Assembly (NCBI GenBank): GCA_004172935.1
Contig: SDZD01000007.1
Coordinates: 62,001-126,000 of the forward strand
Source of the DNA: a bacterium
GTDB lineage: Bacteria > Armatimonadota > Abditibacteriia > Abditibacteriales > Abditibacteriaceae
Direction: 5' to 3'
DNA: 64,000 bases
Part shown: positions 42,717 through 51,973 of the stretch, in pieces
Layout: the number at the start of each line of letters is the position of its first letter
How positions within the stretch are numbered: position 1 is the stretch's first letter
Made by a program: the position numbers and the translations under genes
The notes under the pieces: generated by a model
What the model saw: the letters and a program-made list of their open reading frames with translations, nothing else
The model's database searches: none
What the model was told of the DNA's origin: nothing

Positions 42717-43235
42717 ATGAACATCTCTAACACAAAAAACCGAATCCTCTGGCTGGGCGGCGTCGCACTTTTTGGCTGCGCCTCACTGGCCCTCGCGCAA
42801 ACGGCAACGTTGCGCGCCAACGTGGTGCCGCAACTGGCGGCGTTCAAGGTAGTGTCTGCAGCGACTGGCGATAAGTTAGAATCTGCCGAAAAAATCGCAC
42901 CCGGCGACATTATCGAATATCAGGCTCGTTATTCCAACACCGGAAATCGCGTAGCCAAAAACCTACAGGCTATTTTGCCCATCCCGTCTGCCCTACAGTG
43001 GGTTCCTTCTTCGGCTTTGCCGGCGAACCCACAGGCCAGCCTCGATGGAAAAAGTTTCGCCTCTCTTCCGCTAAAACGCACCGTCAAGGCCCCTGATGGC
43101 AGCGAAAAAGTGGTTATCGTGCCGACGTCCGAATTGCGCTTTCTGCGCTGGACGATTACCTCTCTCGAACCTGGCCAGACCGTAAAAGTCTCCGCGCGAG
43201 CACTCCTCGCACAGGCCGACAAAACGACTCGTTAA
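42717..43235 (+). CDS. Small secreted DUF11-like protein
   Basis: This 172-residue exported protein has a signal peptide MNISNTKNRILWLGGVALFGCASLALA. The mature part is a single DUF11-type immunoglobulin-like domain: KIAPGDIIEYQARYSNTGNRVAKNLQAILPIPSALQWVPSSA, then LRFLRWTITSLEPGQTVKVSARALL. It lacks anchors. It is the first gene of the surface cluster, 51 bp before the 866-residue DUF11 protein. It is probably a minor subunit or chaperone of the assembly; the role is inference. Confidence 0.75.
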   Translation: MNISNTKNRILWLGGVALFGCASLALAQTATLRANVVPQLAAFKVVSAATGDKLESAEKIAPGDIIEYQARYSNTGNRVAKNLQAILPIPSALQWVPSSALPANPQASLDGKSFASLPLKRTVKAPDGSEKVVIVPTSELRFLRWTITSLEPGQTVKVSARALLAQADKTTR

Positions 43236-43275
43236 AAACATTTTTCGTCCTCCTCAGACAAAGAGGAGTGCCTTC

Positions 43276-43296
43276 ATGGACTATATATGTCTCTAA
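43276..43296 (+). CDS. Six-codon minigene overlapping the start of the 866-residue protein
   Basis: A strong GAGGAG (43263-43268) is seven bases before an ATG at 43276 that encodes Met-Asp-Tyr-Ile-Cys-Leu and stops at TAA 43294-43296. The long surface-protein frame starts at ATG 43287, inside this minigene and 18 bases from the same ribosome site. GAGGAG can also pair with CTCCTC at 43250-43255. This would fit translational coupling or a leader peptide, but a chance match is possible. Confidence 0.35.
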   Translation: MDYICL

Positions 43297-45887
43297 TTAA
43301 ACCTTTCAAAAACAAACCGGCATTCCGCCTTGCAGTCCTCGCTGCTGCAACGGTAGTAATGGGATGCGGATTCGGCATGAAGCCCGCCCACGCTATCACC
43401 AAGGCTGGCTCCACCATCAACAACCAGGCCATAGGCGTCTATAGCGATGGCTCTGATGTTTCCCGCAACGTCACCTCGAACTCTGTTCAAACCGTTGTTC
43501 AGCCCGTTGCCTTCTTAGACCTCGGCGCACCCGGCACCAAAAACGCCACCATCGCCAGCACCGTTAACTTCACCCACACCATTACCAACACTGGTAACGA
43601 CACCGACTACTTCACCCTGTCCGCCATTGATCAAACCGGCGACGATTTTAACGCCCTCCCAACAGTACGTGCCGATGACAACGGCGATGGAATCCCCGAT
43701 GGTGTTCTTCCCATCCTTCGTACTCCTTCACTGGCTCCAGGTGAATCCTACTCCTTCGTTGTAACTGGTGTTGCAGCTGGTTTGCTCAGCGGCCAGAACG
43801 CCAAAATCTTGGTTCGTGCCACCAGCCACTTCGATTCGGCTGTTACCTCCACCAACCTCGACACCATCAACATCACGACTGGCGCTCAGGTTTCGGTTGT
43901 CAAATCTATCGACAAGGCCAGTGGTGCTCCCGGTTCCGGCCCCTACACCTACACCCTCACCTATAGCAACGCTGGCAACTCCGCTGCGACCAACCTGACC
44001 ATCAACGACCTCTTGCTTCCTGGTCTCTCCTATATCCCTGGTTCGGGACGTTGGAGCACCTCTGGCGCAACGCCTTTGACTGACGCAGTTGCTGGCGACC
44101 CCTCCGGCATCAACTATAGCTACGGCACTCTCACTCCAACGGTTTCGGCTGTCATCGCCTCGGTTCCTGCCAACAGCACTGGCCGTTTTACCTTCCAGGT
44201 CAATCTTGATAACAACCTTCTCCCCGGTCTGTTGGGCAACGTCGCTCTTTACTCCTATAACGACGGTTTGAACCTGATCAACCTGACACCGACCAACACG
44301 GTTAACCTGTCGATCACTCAACTTGGCTCCTTCAGCTTCGCAGGCGCCACTATTCCCTCCGCCTCCCTGGGGTCCAACGTCGATTTCCCCAACGTTATCA
44401 CCAACACCAGCACTGGCAACGACACCTTCGACATCACGCTGGCTCCCGGCACCTTCCCACTTGGCACCACCTTCCAACTCATGCGTGGTACTACAGGTAA
44501 CTTGGTTCCCATGACTGACACCAACGGCAACGGCATCCCCGACACCGGCCCTGTCGCTCCTGGCGCAAACTTCACAGTCACCTTGCGTGCAAGCCTGCCA
44601 ACTGCTTCGTTGACATCTGGCCCCTTCTCGATCACCAAGATCGCGACTTCCTCTGTCAGCCCATTGGTTATTCACACCGCAACCGACACCTTGACCTCTG
44701 CTTCGGGCGGCTCTGTTGACCTGACCAACGACGCAGCTGGAAACCTCGGTGCAGGTGCTGGTCCAGAAGCGACTCCCGTCACTTTGCTCAACGCCAACAT
44801 CGGCAGCACACAGCGCTTCACGTTGTACGTCAAAAACACGGGAACCATCCCCGACTCCTTCGCTCTCTTGGCCTCGGCCACCACATCGTTCGCAGGACTC
44901 GAACTTCCCTCTGGCTTCACCGTCGTCTTCAAAAATGACGCTGGTGGCATCATGACCAACACCGGTCTCATCCCCGCAGGTGGCACCGTTAAAGTCAACG
45001 CCGACGTTTTCGTTCCCTTGACCGCAGCTCTTGGTCAGCAGAACATCTACTTCCGTGTCCTCTCGCTCTTGACAGGCGCTACCGACACCAAACTCGACGC
45101 CATCAACGTTGGCGGTCTCCGCAGCCTCGCTCTTGGACCCAACGGTGTTGGACAGGCCTACCCCGGCAACGCCACGGTCTTCACACACACACTCACCAAC
45201 ACTGGTGTCTTGGGCGAAGGCGGCCTGCTCAGCAACATTGCTCTGAGCACAACCAACTCACAGTCGGGCTTCTCCTCGGTTGTCTACCGCGATGCTAACG
45301 GCAACGGCACTCTCGACGAGTCCGACCCCGTTGTTACCGAATTCAGCGGCCTCCTCGGCTTGCTCCCCGGCACCTCGGCTACCCTCTTCGTGAAGGTTTA
45401 CGCTCCTGCCGGTACCGACCTCGGCACCGTGAACGCCACCACGCTCACTGCCACCACAACTGGCGGCGTAGGAACAGTCCCAGCAGTTGTCACCGTCCTC
45501 GACAGCACCACCGTTATCGCTGGTCAAATCCGCATGGAGAAGTCGCAGGCCCTTTCAACTGGCGGCGCCCTCACCTACTCGGTCAACCGCATCACAACTG
45601 GCGCTAAACCCGGCGCAGTCATCCGCTACCGCATTATTGCCACCAACACCGGTACTGGCCCTGCAACTGGCTTCGTCATCACCGACGCAATCCCTGCCTT
45701 CACCGCTTATGACCAGGGCGATGGCACACAGACCGGAGTCGGAGTTGCTGGCTGGACCGATGGAACAACCTTCCACTTAGCCGACACCCCGCTCGCTAAC
45801 GGCGCCACCGGCACCCTCAACTTCACCATCGGTACTCTCGCTCCCGGACAGTCGGTAACGATTACCTTCGGTGTAAAGATTCAGTAA
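43287..45887 (+). CDS. Large secreted DUF11-type surface protein
   Basis: This 866-residue protein has a signal peptide ending at KPAHA-ITKAG. Its N-terminal domain (about 37-200) is paralogous to that of the 1,954-residue protein: both begin with T(K/R)AG(S/T), have YxDG, SNxV and VQP. Several DUF11/Ig-like modules follow: YTLTYSNAGNSAATNLTINDLLLPGL, NVITNTSTGNDTFDITLAPG, RYRIIATNTGTGPATGFVITDAIPAF. Short Ca-binding-like loops (DDNGDGIPDG, DTNGNGIPDTG, DANGNGTLDESD) occur three times. There are few charged residues and no transmembrane anchor. Codon choice leans more to T-ending Arg and Gly codons than in neighbouring genes, which may mark high expression. It is probably an abundant surface or S-layer-like component. 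Confidence 0.75.
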   Translation: MSLIKPFKNKPAFRLAVLAAATVVMGCGFGMKPAHAITKAGSTINNQAIGVYSDGSDVSRNVTSNSVQTVVQPVAFLDLGAPGTKNATIASTVNFTHTITNTGNDTDYFTLSAIDQTGDDFNALPTVRADDNGDGIPDGVLPILRTPSLAPGESYSFVVTGVAAGLLSGQNAKILVRATSHFDSAVTSTNLDTINITTGAQVSVVKSIDKASGAPGSGPYTYTLTYSNAGNSAATNLTINDLLLPGLSYIPGSGRWSTSGATPLTDAVAGDPSGINYSYGTLTPTVSAVIASVPANSTGRFTFQVNLDNNLLPGLLGNVALYSYNDGLNLINLTPTNTVNLSITQLGSFSFAGATIPSASLGSNVDFPNVITNTSTGNDTFDITLAPGTFPLGTTFQLMRGTTGNLVPMTDTNGNGIPDTGPVAPGANFTVTLRASLPTASLTSGPFSITKIATSSVSPLVIHTATDTLTSASGGSVDLTNDAAGNLGAGAGPEATPVTLLNANIGSTQRFTLYVKNTGTIPDSFALLASATTSFAGLELPSGFTVVFKNDAGGIMTNTGLIPAGGTVKVNADVFVPLTAALGQQNIYFRVLSLLTGATDTKLDAINVGGLRSLALGPNGVGQAYPGNATVFTHTLTNTGVLGEGGLLSNIALSTTNSQSGFSSVVYRDANGNGTLDESDPVVTEFSGLLGLLPGTSATLFVKVYAPAGTDLGTVNATTLTATTTGGVGTVPAVVTVLDSTTVIAGQIRMEKSQALSTGGALTYSVNRITTGAKPGAVIRYRIIATNTGTGPATGFVITDAIPAFTAYDQGDGTQTGVGVAGWTDGTTFHLADTPLANGATGTLNFTIGTLAPGQSVTITFGVKIQ

Positions 45888-45946
45888 ATCCTTTCCCCAC
45901 AAACGGACACGACAGAAGTGCCCACCCCCTCAAATAACCCCTCAAA

Positions 45947-45980
45947 CAACCGGAGCGCTGCAAAGCGCTCCGGTTGTTCA
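45947..45980 (+). terminator. Terminator after the 866-residue surface protein gene
   Basis: CAACCGGAGCGCT (45947-45959) pairs with AGCGCTCCGGTTG (45964-45976) around a four-base loop, followed by a T-rich stretch. The next gene therefore needs its own promoter. Confidence 0.85.
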
Positions 45981-46004
45981 TCTTTTAACGCTCTCCCCCC
46001 GTTC

Positions 46005-46027
46005 TTTTAACGCCATTTTTATAGAGC
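46005..46027 (+). promoter_or_regulatory. Conserved upstream element, copy 2
   Basis: TTTTAACGCCATTTTTAT followed by AGAGC, matching 42590-42612. A partial copy (CTTTTAACGC) lies about 20 bp before. It sits after the terminator and 82 bp before the gene at 46109. Confidence 0.5.
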
Positions 46028-46108
46028 TGACACCCCCCTAAAACCAACACTTTTCAAGTACCAGAACATAGCTCTGGTTCTGCAAAATTCTCGACTACAG
46101 GTGGTGAC

Positions 46109-49100
46109 ATGCTCGCACGAAATTCTTCTCTAACCCGATTTGTTCTCCTCTCGCTCTTCGTCTTACTTAGCTTTTGCTTGGGCGTGCAGTCACCCTCATT
46201 GGCTCTTACTCGCGCTGGCACTTCGGTTACCAATCGCGCGTTAGGGTCTTATACAGATGGCGACACCGGATACTCTTCGGTATTGCAATCGAATATCGTG
46301 AGCGCTGAGGTACAACCCCTCGAAGCTCTGGCGCTCACTCCCAACCAGTCCGTACAGGTTCCTGTTGGTGCCCCCATCACCCTCGCCCATCGCCTCATCA
46401 ATACGGGAAATACGACCAGCAGCTACAAAATCAGCATCAGCAACGCGAGTGGCGATAACTTCGATGTCTCCGACCTCAAACTCTTCCGCGATCTCAACGA
46501 CAACGGCATCGCCGATGTCGGCGAACCCGAAGTGAACGCCCAGCCCCCCATCCTTGACATGGATGAATCGGTCTCTTTGGTTATCTGCGGCATAATCCCC
46601 GGCAGTGCCCTCGCTGATACCAACGCGAAAATCAAATTAAACGCCGAAACCATCGCTCAGGGTGTTAAAGCCTCCAACACCGATACCCTCACTGTTGTAA
46701 GCGCCCTCTCCTTGCAAGTCTTTGATGCTGCCTCTCTCCCCGAAGCCAAACCGGGCGACTCCGTCACCTTCACCATCTCAGCACTCAACCGTGGCGCCTC
46801 TGCCCCTATGCCTGTTGCCGTAAGTGTCGATGGTGTCACACGTAATCTCGTTCTCCTCCGCGACCAGATCCCCGCCAACACCTCTCTCACCACCTACATC
46901 AATAAGGGGACTGGTCTGGCACTGTACCACCGTTTGGGCGATCCCGAACACACCTACCTCACCCACGCGCCACAAGACCTGGATAGCGTCGATGCCATTG
47001 CCTATGCCGTTCCTTCATTTGCGGCGGGCAACACCATTCAAGCCTCTTTCACGGTGAAGTTGCACCACAACATCAACTCCGAGATTCGCAACATGGCGCA
47101 TCTCGTCTACGGCGAATCCGGCAAAACCGGCTTGCAAAACATCGACTCCAACGAAGTTCGTATCTCCATCCCCGCCGAGCCAGCAAAACTCTTCTACTAT
47201 TCTGACGCCACCTTCACCAGATTCGCTTTCGTTACCTCCCTCGATTGGCCTCTCTTTATCGAAGTGAACTCGGCGGGCGATAACAAAAACCCCCTCATCG
47301 TCGAGCGCATTTCCATCACTTTGACATCGCTCAAAACTGGCGACATCATGCGCTTGGATGCTATCGAAACTGGCCCTAATACAGGTCTTTTCCACATCAC
47401 TAGCTCACCTGTTAAGCATGGCCATGACGCCATCCCTGCCAATGGCATCCTCGAATCTCAGCAGGGTGACACCGTCACAGCCAGCTTTGTCTCCAACGGG
47501 ATTGTCATCTCCGACACCATCTTGGTCGACCCCCTCGGCGTCGTCTACGATAGCCGCACCAATGTTCCTGTTGCTGGTGCCCGCGTCACTCTCATCGACG
47601 TTACGGGACGTAGCAATGGTGGTCATGCTGGCGAAGAAGCAACCGTCTTGCAAGTCGATGACTCCCCCGCCCCCTCCACCGTCGTAACAGGTGCAAACGG
47701 CCAATTCCAATTCCCCCTGGTCGCTGCTGGTACCTACAAACTCGTGGTTGTCGCTCCCCTCGGCTACACCTTCCCCTCCAAGGTTCCTGCTGGCTTGCAG
47801 CCCATTGGCCGCGTCATCAATCCAACTGGCTCTTATGGCGCCACATTCGAAGTTCCCGAACACAGCAGCCCGATTCAAATCGACATTCCCCTCGATACTC
47901 AAACCTCTCAATCGGGCCTGTTCCTCGAAAAGACAGTCGCCCGCACTCAGGTCAATGTCGGCGAGTTCCTCGACTACGAACTGCACGTCAAAAACTCGAC
48001 CACGGTAGTTCTCCCCAACATTACCCTCGCTGACGTGTTGCCCGCTGGCTTCAAGTTTCAGCCCGGCACCGCCCGCCTCAACGGCGCGAACATCGCTCCC
48101 ACACTCGCAGCGGGCCGCGACCTGTCGTTCAGTCTTTCTTCCCTGGCTGTCGGCTCCGATATTCGCGTCACCTATCGCGTTTTAGTCGGCATTGGAACCA
48201 AACTTGGCAAGAACACCAACGTAGCGCGCGCCACCGCTGGCGCCACCCAATCGAACGAGGCCAGCGCCATCGTTGATGTTACTGGCGGCGTCTTCGACGA
48301 CAAAGGCATCATCATGGGCCGCGTCTGGGTCGATTCCAACCGCGACGACCAGATGCAAAAAGGCGAACCCGGAATCCCCGGCGTCCGCATCTGGATGGAA
48401 GACGGCACCTTCGTTCTCACCGACGAAGACGGCAAATACTCCTTCTACGGTCTTGAAGACCGCACCCACGTCGTCAAAATCGACGTTACCACTCTTCCCA
48501 AGGGCGTCCAGCTGCAAAGCCTGTCGTCGCGCTACGGAAAAGGCGGTGCCAGCTACATCATCGACCTGAAGAAGGGCGAACTCCATAAGGTCAACTTCGC
48601 CGACCGTGCTGCTACCCCCGAAATCATCGCCGCCGTCGCCGAACGCGCCAAGCTCGTTGCTGGCAGCGAGGGCGAGGCCGCGCAAAGCCTCGGCACAGCA
48701 CTCACCCCCGATGGTGCTGTTCTCTCTTCCGGCGATGTGCGCGGCCTCCCAGCCAGTGGCTTTGTAGGTAATGCCAGTCAAGCCCGCTTCGGCACCAACC
48801 CCGGCGAAAACGGTGGCAATGGCATCACTCCTTCCCAACATGCCAAGCCTGTAGCTGGTGCCACCTCCAATTTGCCCGCCAAACCAGTTGGCAAGCCCGC
48901 TGCTATCCCCGTCCCCTCGCTGGAAGACGTGTTGCCCTCGCTCAACTCCGATCTGGGCTTCATCAACCTCAAGGACGGCCAGACCCTCGCCTATGCTCAA
49001 TCGAACGTCCGCGTCAAAGGCACGGCTGGCTCCACCTTCAAGCTGAAAGTCAACGGCGTCGAAATGCCCGACACCCGCATCGGCCAGCGCAGCACCAGCC

Positions 49101-51973
49101 CCGATGGTTCGGTTGACGCTTGGGAGTTCGTCGGCGCCAAAATGAACCCCGGCAAGAACACGCTCCGCCTCGAACAAGCCGACTCTTTCGGCATCGAGCG
49201 TGGTAACGTCGAAATCACCGTCATTGCTCCCGGCGATCTCGGACGCCTCGAAATCACCCTACCCACCACCGCTCCCCGCGCCGATGGCAAGACGCCTGTT
49301 AAAGTTAGCGTCCGCCTGACCGATGCTAAGGGAGCGACTGTCTCCACCCGCACCGCCCTGACATTGGATGCATCCATCGGCCAGTGGCAAGTCACCGACC
49401 TTAACCCCGATGAGGCTGGAGTGCAGGTCTTCGTAGAAGGCGGCAAAGCCGACTTCTTGCTGCTCCCCCCTTCCCAGCCCGCCAACTGCGACATCCGTAT
49501 CAGCAGCGGCGCGCTGCAAAATACCGCGCAACTCTCCTTCGTTCCCGAACTGCGCCCCCTCTTCGTCAACGGCCTTGCAAGCGCCCGCATTAACCTCTTC
49601 GGTTTCAAGGCCAGCGGCGCCAGCGTTCTCCGCACCGAAGACATCTTCGAAAACGAAGACACCGTGCGCGGTGCCCTTTTCGTCAAGGGCCGCATCCTGG
49701 GTAGTTCGCTTCTCACCTTGCGTTACGATTCGCAGAAGCGCGAAGATGATCGCCTCTTCCGCGACATCCAGCCCGACGCCTACTATCCCATCTATGGCGA
49801 TGCCGGTTCACGCGGCTTCGATGCCCAGTCCACCGGCAAGCTTTATGTGCGAGTCGATAACCAGAAGTCCTACGTCTTGTATGGCGACTACACCACCTCG
49901 TCGCTCAACCCGGCACGCAGCCTTGGCGACTACAGCCGCAGCCTGAACGGCCTCAAGACCCACATCGAAAAAGGCGCCCTCACAGCCAACGTCTTCGCTT
50001 CCAACGACAACGCCTCTCAATCCGTCGAGGAACTGCGCGGCAACGGCACATCGGGCCGCTACCTGCTCCGTTCGGGCAATATCCGCGAGCAAAGCGAAAA
50101 AGTCGAGATCATCGTTCGCGACCGCAACCAGCCGTCCGTCGTGCTGCAAACCACGCCGCAAACCCGTTTCGTTGACTATTCGCTCGATAGCTTCGCTCAG
50201 GGCATCGTTTTCCGCTCCCCCGTCCCCAGCGTTGACGCCAACCTCAACCCCATCTACATTCGTGTCACCTACGAAGTCGAGCAGGGCGGCCCCAAATTCC
50301 TCGTCGCTGGTGGCGACCTCCAATATCATCTCAACAACAAAGTTGAAGTCGGTGCCGCTTACTCGCGCGACGAAAACCCACAGACCCCCTTCTCGCTGCG
50401 TAGCATGAACACAACTGTTCGCTTCTCGGCCAACACCACGTTGGTCGGCGAATGGGCGCAAAGCGAAAACGACGGCGTTACTGGCGCTGCCCAACGCATC
50501 GAGTTGTTACACGAGGGCCGCAAACTCGCAGCTCGTCTCTTCTGGGGCCGCAGCGATGCCGACTTCAATAACCCCGCTTCGCTGTTGTCGCAGGGGCGTC
50601 AGGAAGCCACCCTCAAGGCAACCTACAAACTCAACGGCTCTAACCGCATCATCGCCGAAGCTATCCGCAGCAACGATGTCGCGGGTGGCGGCACCCGCAC
50701 CGGAGCGCAGGTCACTTTGCAGCGCTCGCTCAATAACGGCATTCAGCTCGAAGTCGGCGCCCGCAAAGTCAAAGATTCCGGCAATCCCTTCCCAACCACG
50801 TCGCCCAACGCGACCCCCGCCGATTTCACCAGCTTGCGCGCCAAGGTCACGGCGCCCATTCCCGGTGTGAAAAATGCCAATGCCTCGCTCGAATACGAGC
50901 GTGCCATCCAGGGCGATGGTCAGGTTCTCGCCATCGGTGGCGACTACCAGATCGCCAATAAGGGCCGCGTCTACATCCGTCACGAGCTGCTCTCATCGCT
51001 CAATGGTCGCTATGGCCTCAACGATAACGCTCAGCAGCAAACCACTTTGGTTGGCATCGACGCCGACTACATGAAGAATGGCCGCGTCTTCAGCGAGTAT
51101 CGAGTGGGCGGTGGCCTTAGTGGTCGCGACGCACAGGCTTCTGTCGGTCTTCGCAACACATGGAGCCTCGGGCAGGGCATTCGCTTCAACACAACCTTCG
51201 AGCGCATCCGCGACCTCAGCGATAACCCGCAGGGCGTCGGCGATTCGAACGCTGTCACAGGCGCCATCGAATACACCCGCAGCCCTAACTTCAAGGGGAC
51301 TGCCCGCCTCGAACTCCGCGACGGACGCAACAACAGCGTGCTGGGAACCGTGGGAATCGCCTACAAAATCAATCCTTCGCTCTCGTTGTTAGGCAAAGGC
51401 GTCTACAGCCGCAGCAACTCCACGACGGGTGTTGACCTCAACAGCCAGAACCAGAGCCGCGCCGTTGTCGGTTTGGCCTACCGTTCAACCAATAATGATC
51501 GCTTGCAAGCGCTCCTCAAGTACGAGATGCGCCGCAACACCACCTCGCTTACCACCCGTATTCGTCGCGCTGCCCAAATCGCCTCGCTCAACGTTAACTA
51601 CCAGGCCACCAGCAAATGGAATCTGAGCGGGCGCTACGCTTTCCAGAGCGGCTCCGACGCTTCCAATGGCTTGAACACCAATGCCAACTTGCAAGTCCTC
51701 TCTGGCCGCGCCACCTATAACATGGGCCGCCGCGCCGACCTCAGCATCCTTGGTAGCATGTCACGCGGCGCTGGAGTCTCGCAGTCTGGTATTGGCGCTG
51801 AAATTGGCTTCCGCGTTTCGTCCGGCATCCGCCTCAGCGCGGGATACTTGCTTGGCCACTTCCGCGATGCTGATGCTTCCAACCTCAACTTGAATGACAG
51901 CGGATTCTACTTGCGCTTCGGCTATCAGTTCGATGAGAGCTTGTTCGGAGGAAGTGGAGGAATCGCACCATGA
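46109..51973 (+). CDS. Giant outer-membrane protein: DUF11, SdrD-B-like and beta-barrel domains
   Basis: This 1,954-residue exported protein has a signal peptide (SLFVLLSFCLGVQSPSLA) and an N-terminal domain like that of the 866-residue protein (about 38-200). A carboxypeptidase-regulatory-like domain follows (about 470-580; SRTNVPVAGARVTLIDVTG), then a DUF11 domain (LEKTVARTQVNVGEFLDYELHVKNST, about 610-720) and an SdrD-B-like domain (GRVWVDSNRDDQMQKGEPGIPGVRIWMEDG, about 735-820). A Pro/Ala linker, two Ig-like domains (about 950-1150), and roughly 760 residues of alternating amphipathic strands complete it. The latter are rich in Tyr/Gly/Arg with YGDY, FSEYRVGGGLSGRD and a near-terminal FYLRFGYQFDESLF, strongly suggesting an outer-membrane beta-barrel. 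A GGTGG-like ribosome site lies five bases before the ATG. Its stop overlaps the next gene as ATGA. Predicted role: anchor or secretion platform for the DUF11 proteins (inference). Confidence 0.8.
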   Translation: MLARNSSLTRFVLLSLFVLLSFCLGVQSPSLALTRAGTSVTNRALGSYTDGDTGYSSVLQSNIVSAEVQPLEALALTPNQSVQVPVGAPITLAHRLINTGNTTSSYKISISNASGDNFDVSDLKLFRDLNDNGIADVGEPEVNAQPPILDMDESVSLVICGIIPGSALADTNAKIKLNAETIAQGVKASNTDTLTVVSALSLQVFDAASLPEAKPGDSVTFTISALNRGASAPMPVAVSVDGVTRNLVLLRDQIPANTSLTTYINKGTGLALYHRLGDPEHTYLTHAPQDLDSVDAIAYAVPSFAAGNTIQASFTVKLHHNINSEIRNMAHLVYGESGKTGLQNIDSNEVRISIPAEPAKLFYYSDATFTRFAFVTSLDWPLFIEVNSAGDNKNPLIVERISITLTSLKTGDIMRLDAIETGPNTGLFHITSSPVKHGHDAIPANGILESQQGDTVTASFVSNGIVISDTILVDPLGVVYDSRTNVPVAGARVTLIDVTGRSNGGHAGEEATVLQVDDSPAPSTVVTGANGQFQFPLVAAGTYKLVVVAPLGYTFPSKVPAGLQPIGRVINPTGSYGATFEVPEHSSPIQIDIPLDTQTSQSGLFLEKTVARTQVNVGEFLDYELHVKNSTTVVLPNITLADVLPAGFKFQPGTARLNGANIAPTLAAGRDLSFSLSSLAVGSDIRVTYRVLVGIGTKLGKNTNVARATAGATQSNEASAIVDVTGGVFDDKGIIMGRVWVDSNRDDQMQKGEPGIPGVRIWMEDGTFVLTDEDGKYSFYGLEDRTHVVKIDVTTLPKGVQLQSLSSRYGKGGASYIIDLKKGELHKVNFADRAATPEIIAAVAERAKLVAGSEGEAAQSLGTALTPDGAVLSSGDVRGLPASGFVGNASQARFGTNPGENGGNGITPSQHAKPVAGATSNLPAKPVGKPAAIPVPSLEDVLPSLNSDLGFINLKDGQTLAYAQSNVRVKGTAGSTFKLKVNGVEMPDTRIGQRSTSPDGSVDAWEFVGAKMNPGKNTLRLEQADSFGIERGNVEITVIAPGDLGRLEITLPTTAPRADGKTPVKVSVRLTDAKGATVSTRTALTLDASIGQWQVTDLNPDEAGVQVFVEGGKADFLLLPPSQPANCDIRISSGALQNTAQLSFVPELRPLFVNGLASARINLFGFKASGASVLRTEDIFENEDTVRGALFVKGRILGSSLLTLRYDSQKREDDRLFRDIQPDAYYPIYGDAGSRGFDAQSTGKLYVRVDNQKSYVLYGDYTTSSLNPARSLGDYSRSLNGLKTHIEKGALTANVFASNDNASQSVEELRGNGTSGRYLLRSGNIREQSEKVEIIVRDRNQPSVVLQTTPQTRFVDYSLDSFAQGIVFRSPVPSVDANLNPIYIRVTYEVEQGGPKFLVAGGDLQYHLNNKVEVGAAYSRDENPQTPFSLRSMNTTVRFSANTTLVGEWAQSENDGVTGAAQRIELLHEGRKLAARLFWGRSDADFNNPASLLSQGRQEATLKATYKLNGSNRIIAEAIRSNDVAGGGTRTGAQVTLQRSLNNGIQLEVGARKVKDSGNPFPTTSPNATPADFTSLRAKVTAPIPGVKNANASLEYERAIQGDGQVLAIGGDYQIANKGRVYIRHELLSSLNGRYGLNDNAQQQTTLVGIDADYMKNGRVFSEYRVGGGLSGRDAQASVGLRNTWSLGQGIRFNTTFERIRDLSDNPQGVGDSNAVTGAIEYTRSPNFKGTARLELRDGRNNSVLGTVGIAYKINPSLSLLGKGVYSRSNSTTGVDLNSQNQSRAVVGLAYRSTNNDRLQALLKYEMRRNTTSLTTRIRRAAQIASLNVNYQATSKWNLSGRYAFQSGSDASNGLNTNANLQVLSGRATYNMGRRADLSILGSMSRGAGVSQSGIGAEIGFRVSSGIRLSAGYLLGHFRDADASNLNLNDSGFYLRFGYQFDESLFGGSGGIAP

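Noticed and set aside
43728..45188. 486-codon frame antisense to the 866-residue surface protein
   Set aside because: It mirrors the repetitive Thr/Asn/Gly codons of the surface gene and has no signal, domain or ribosome site.
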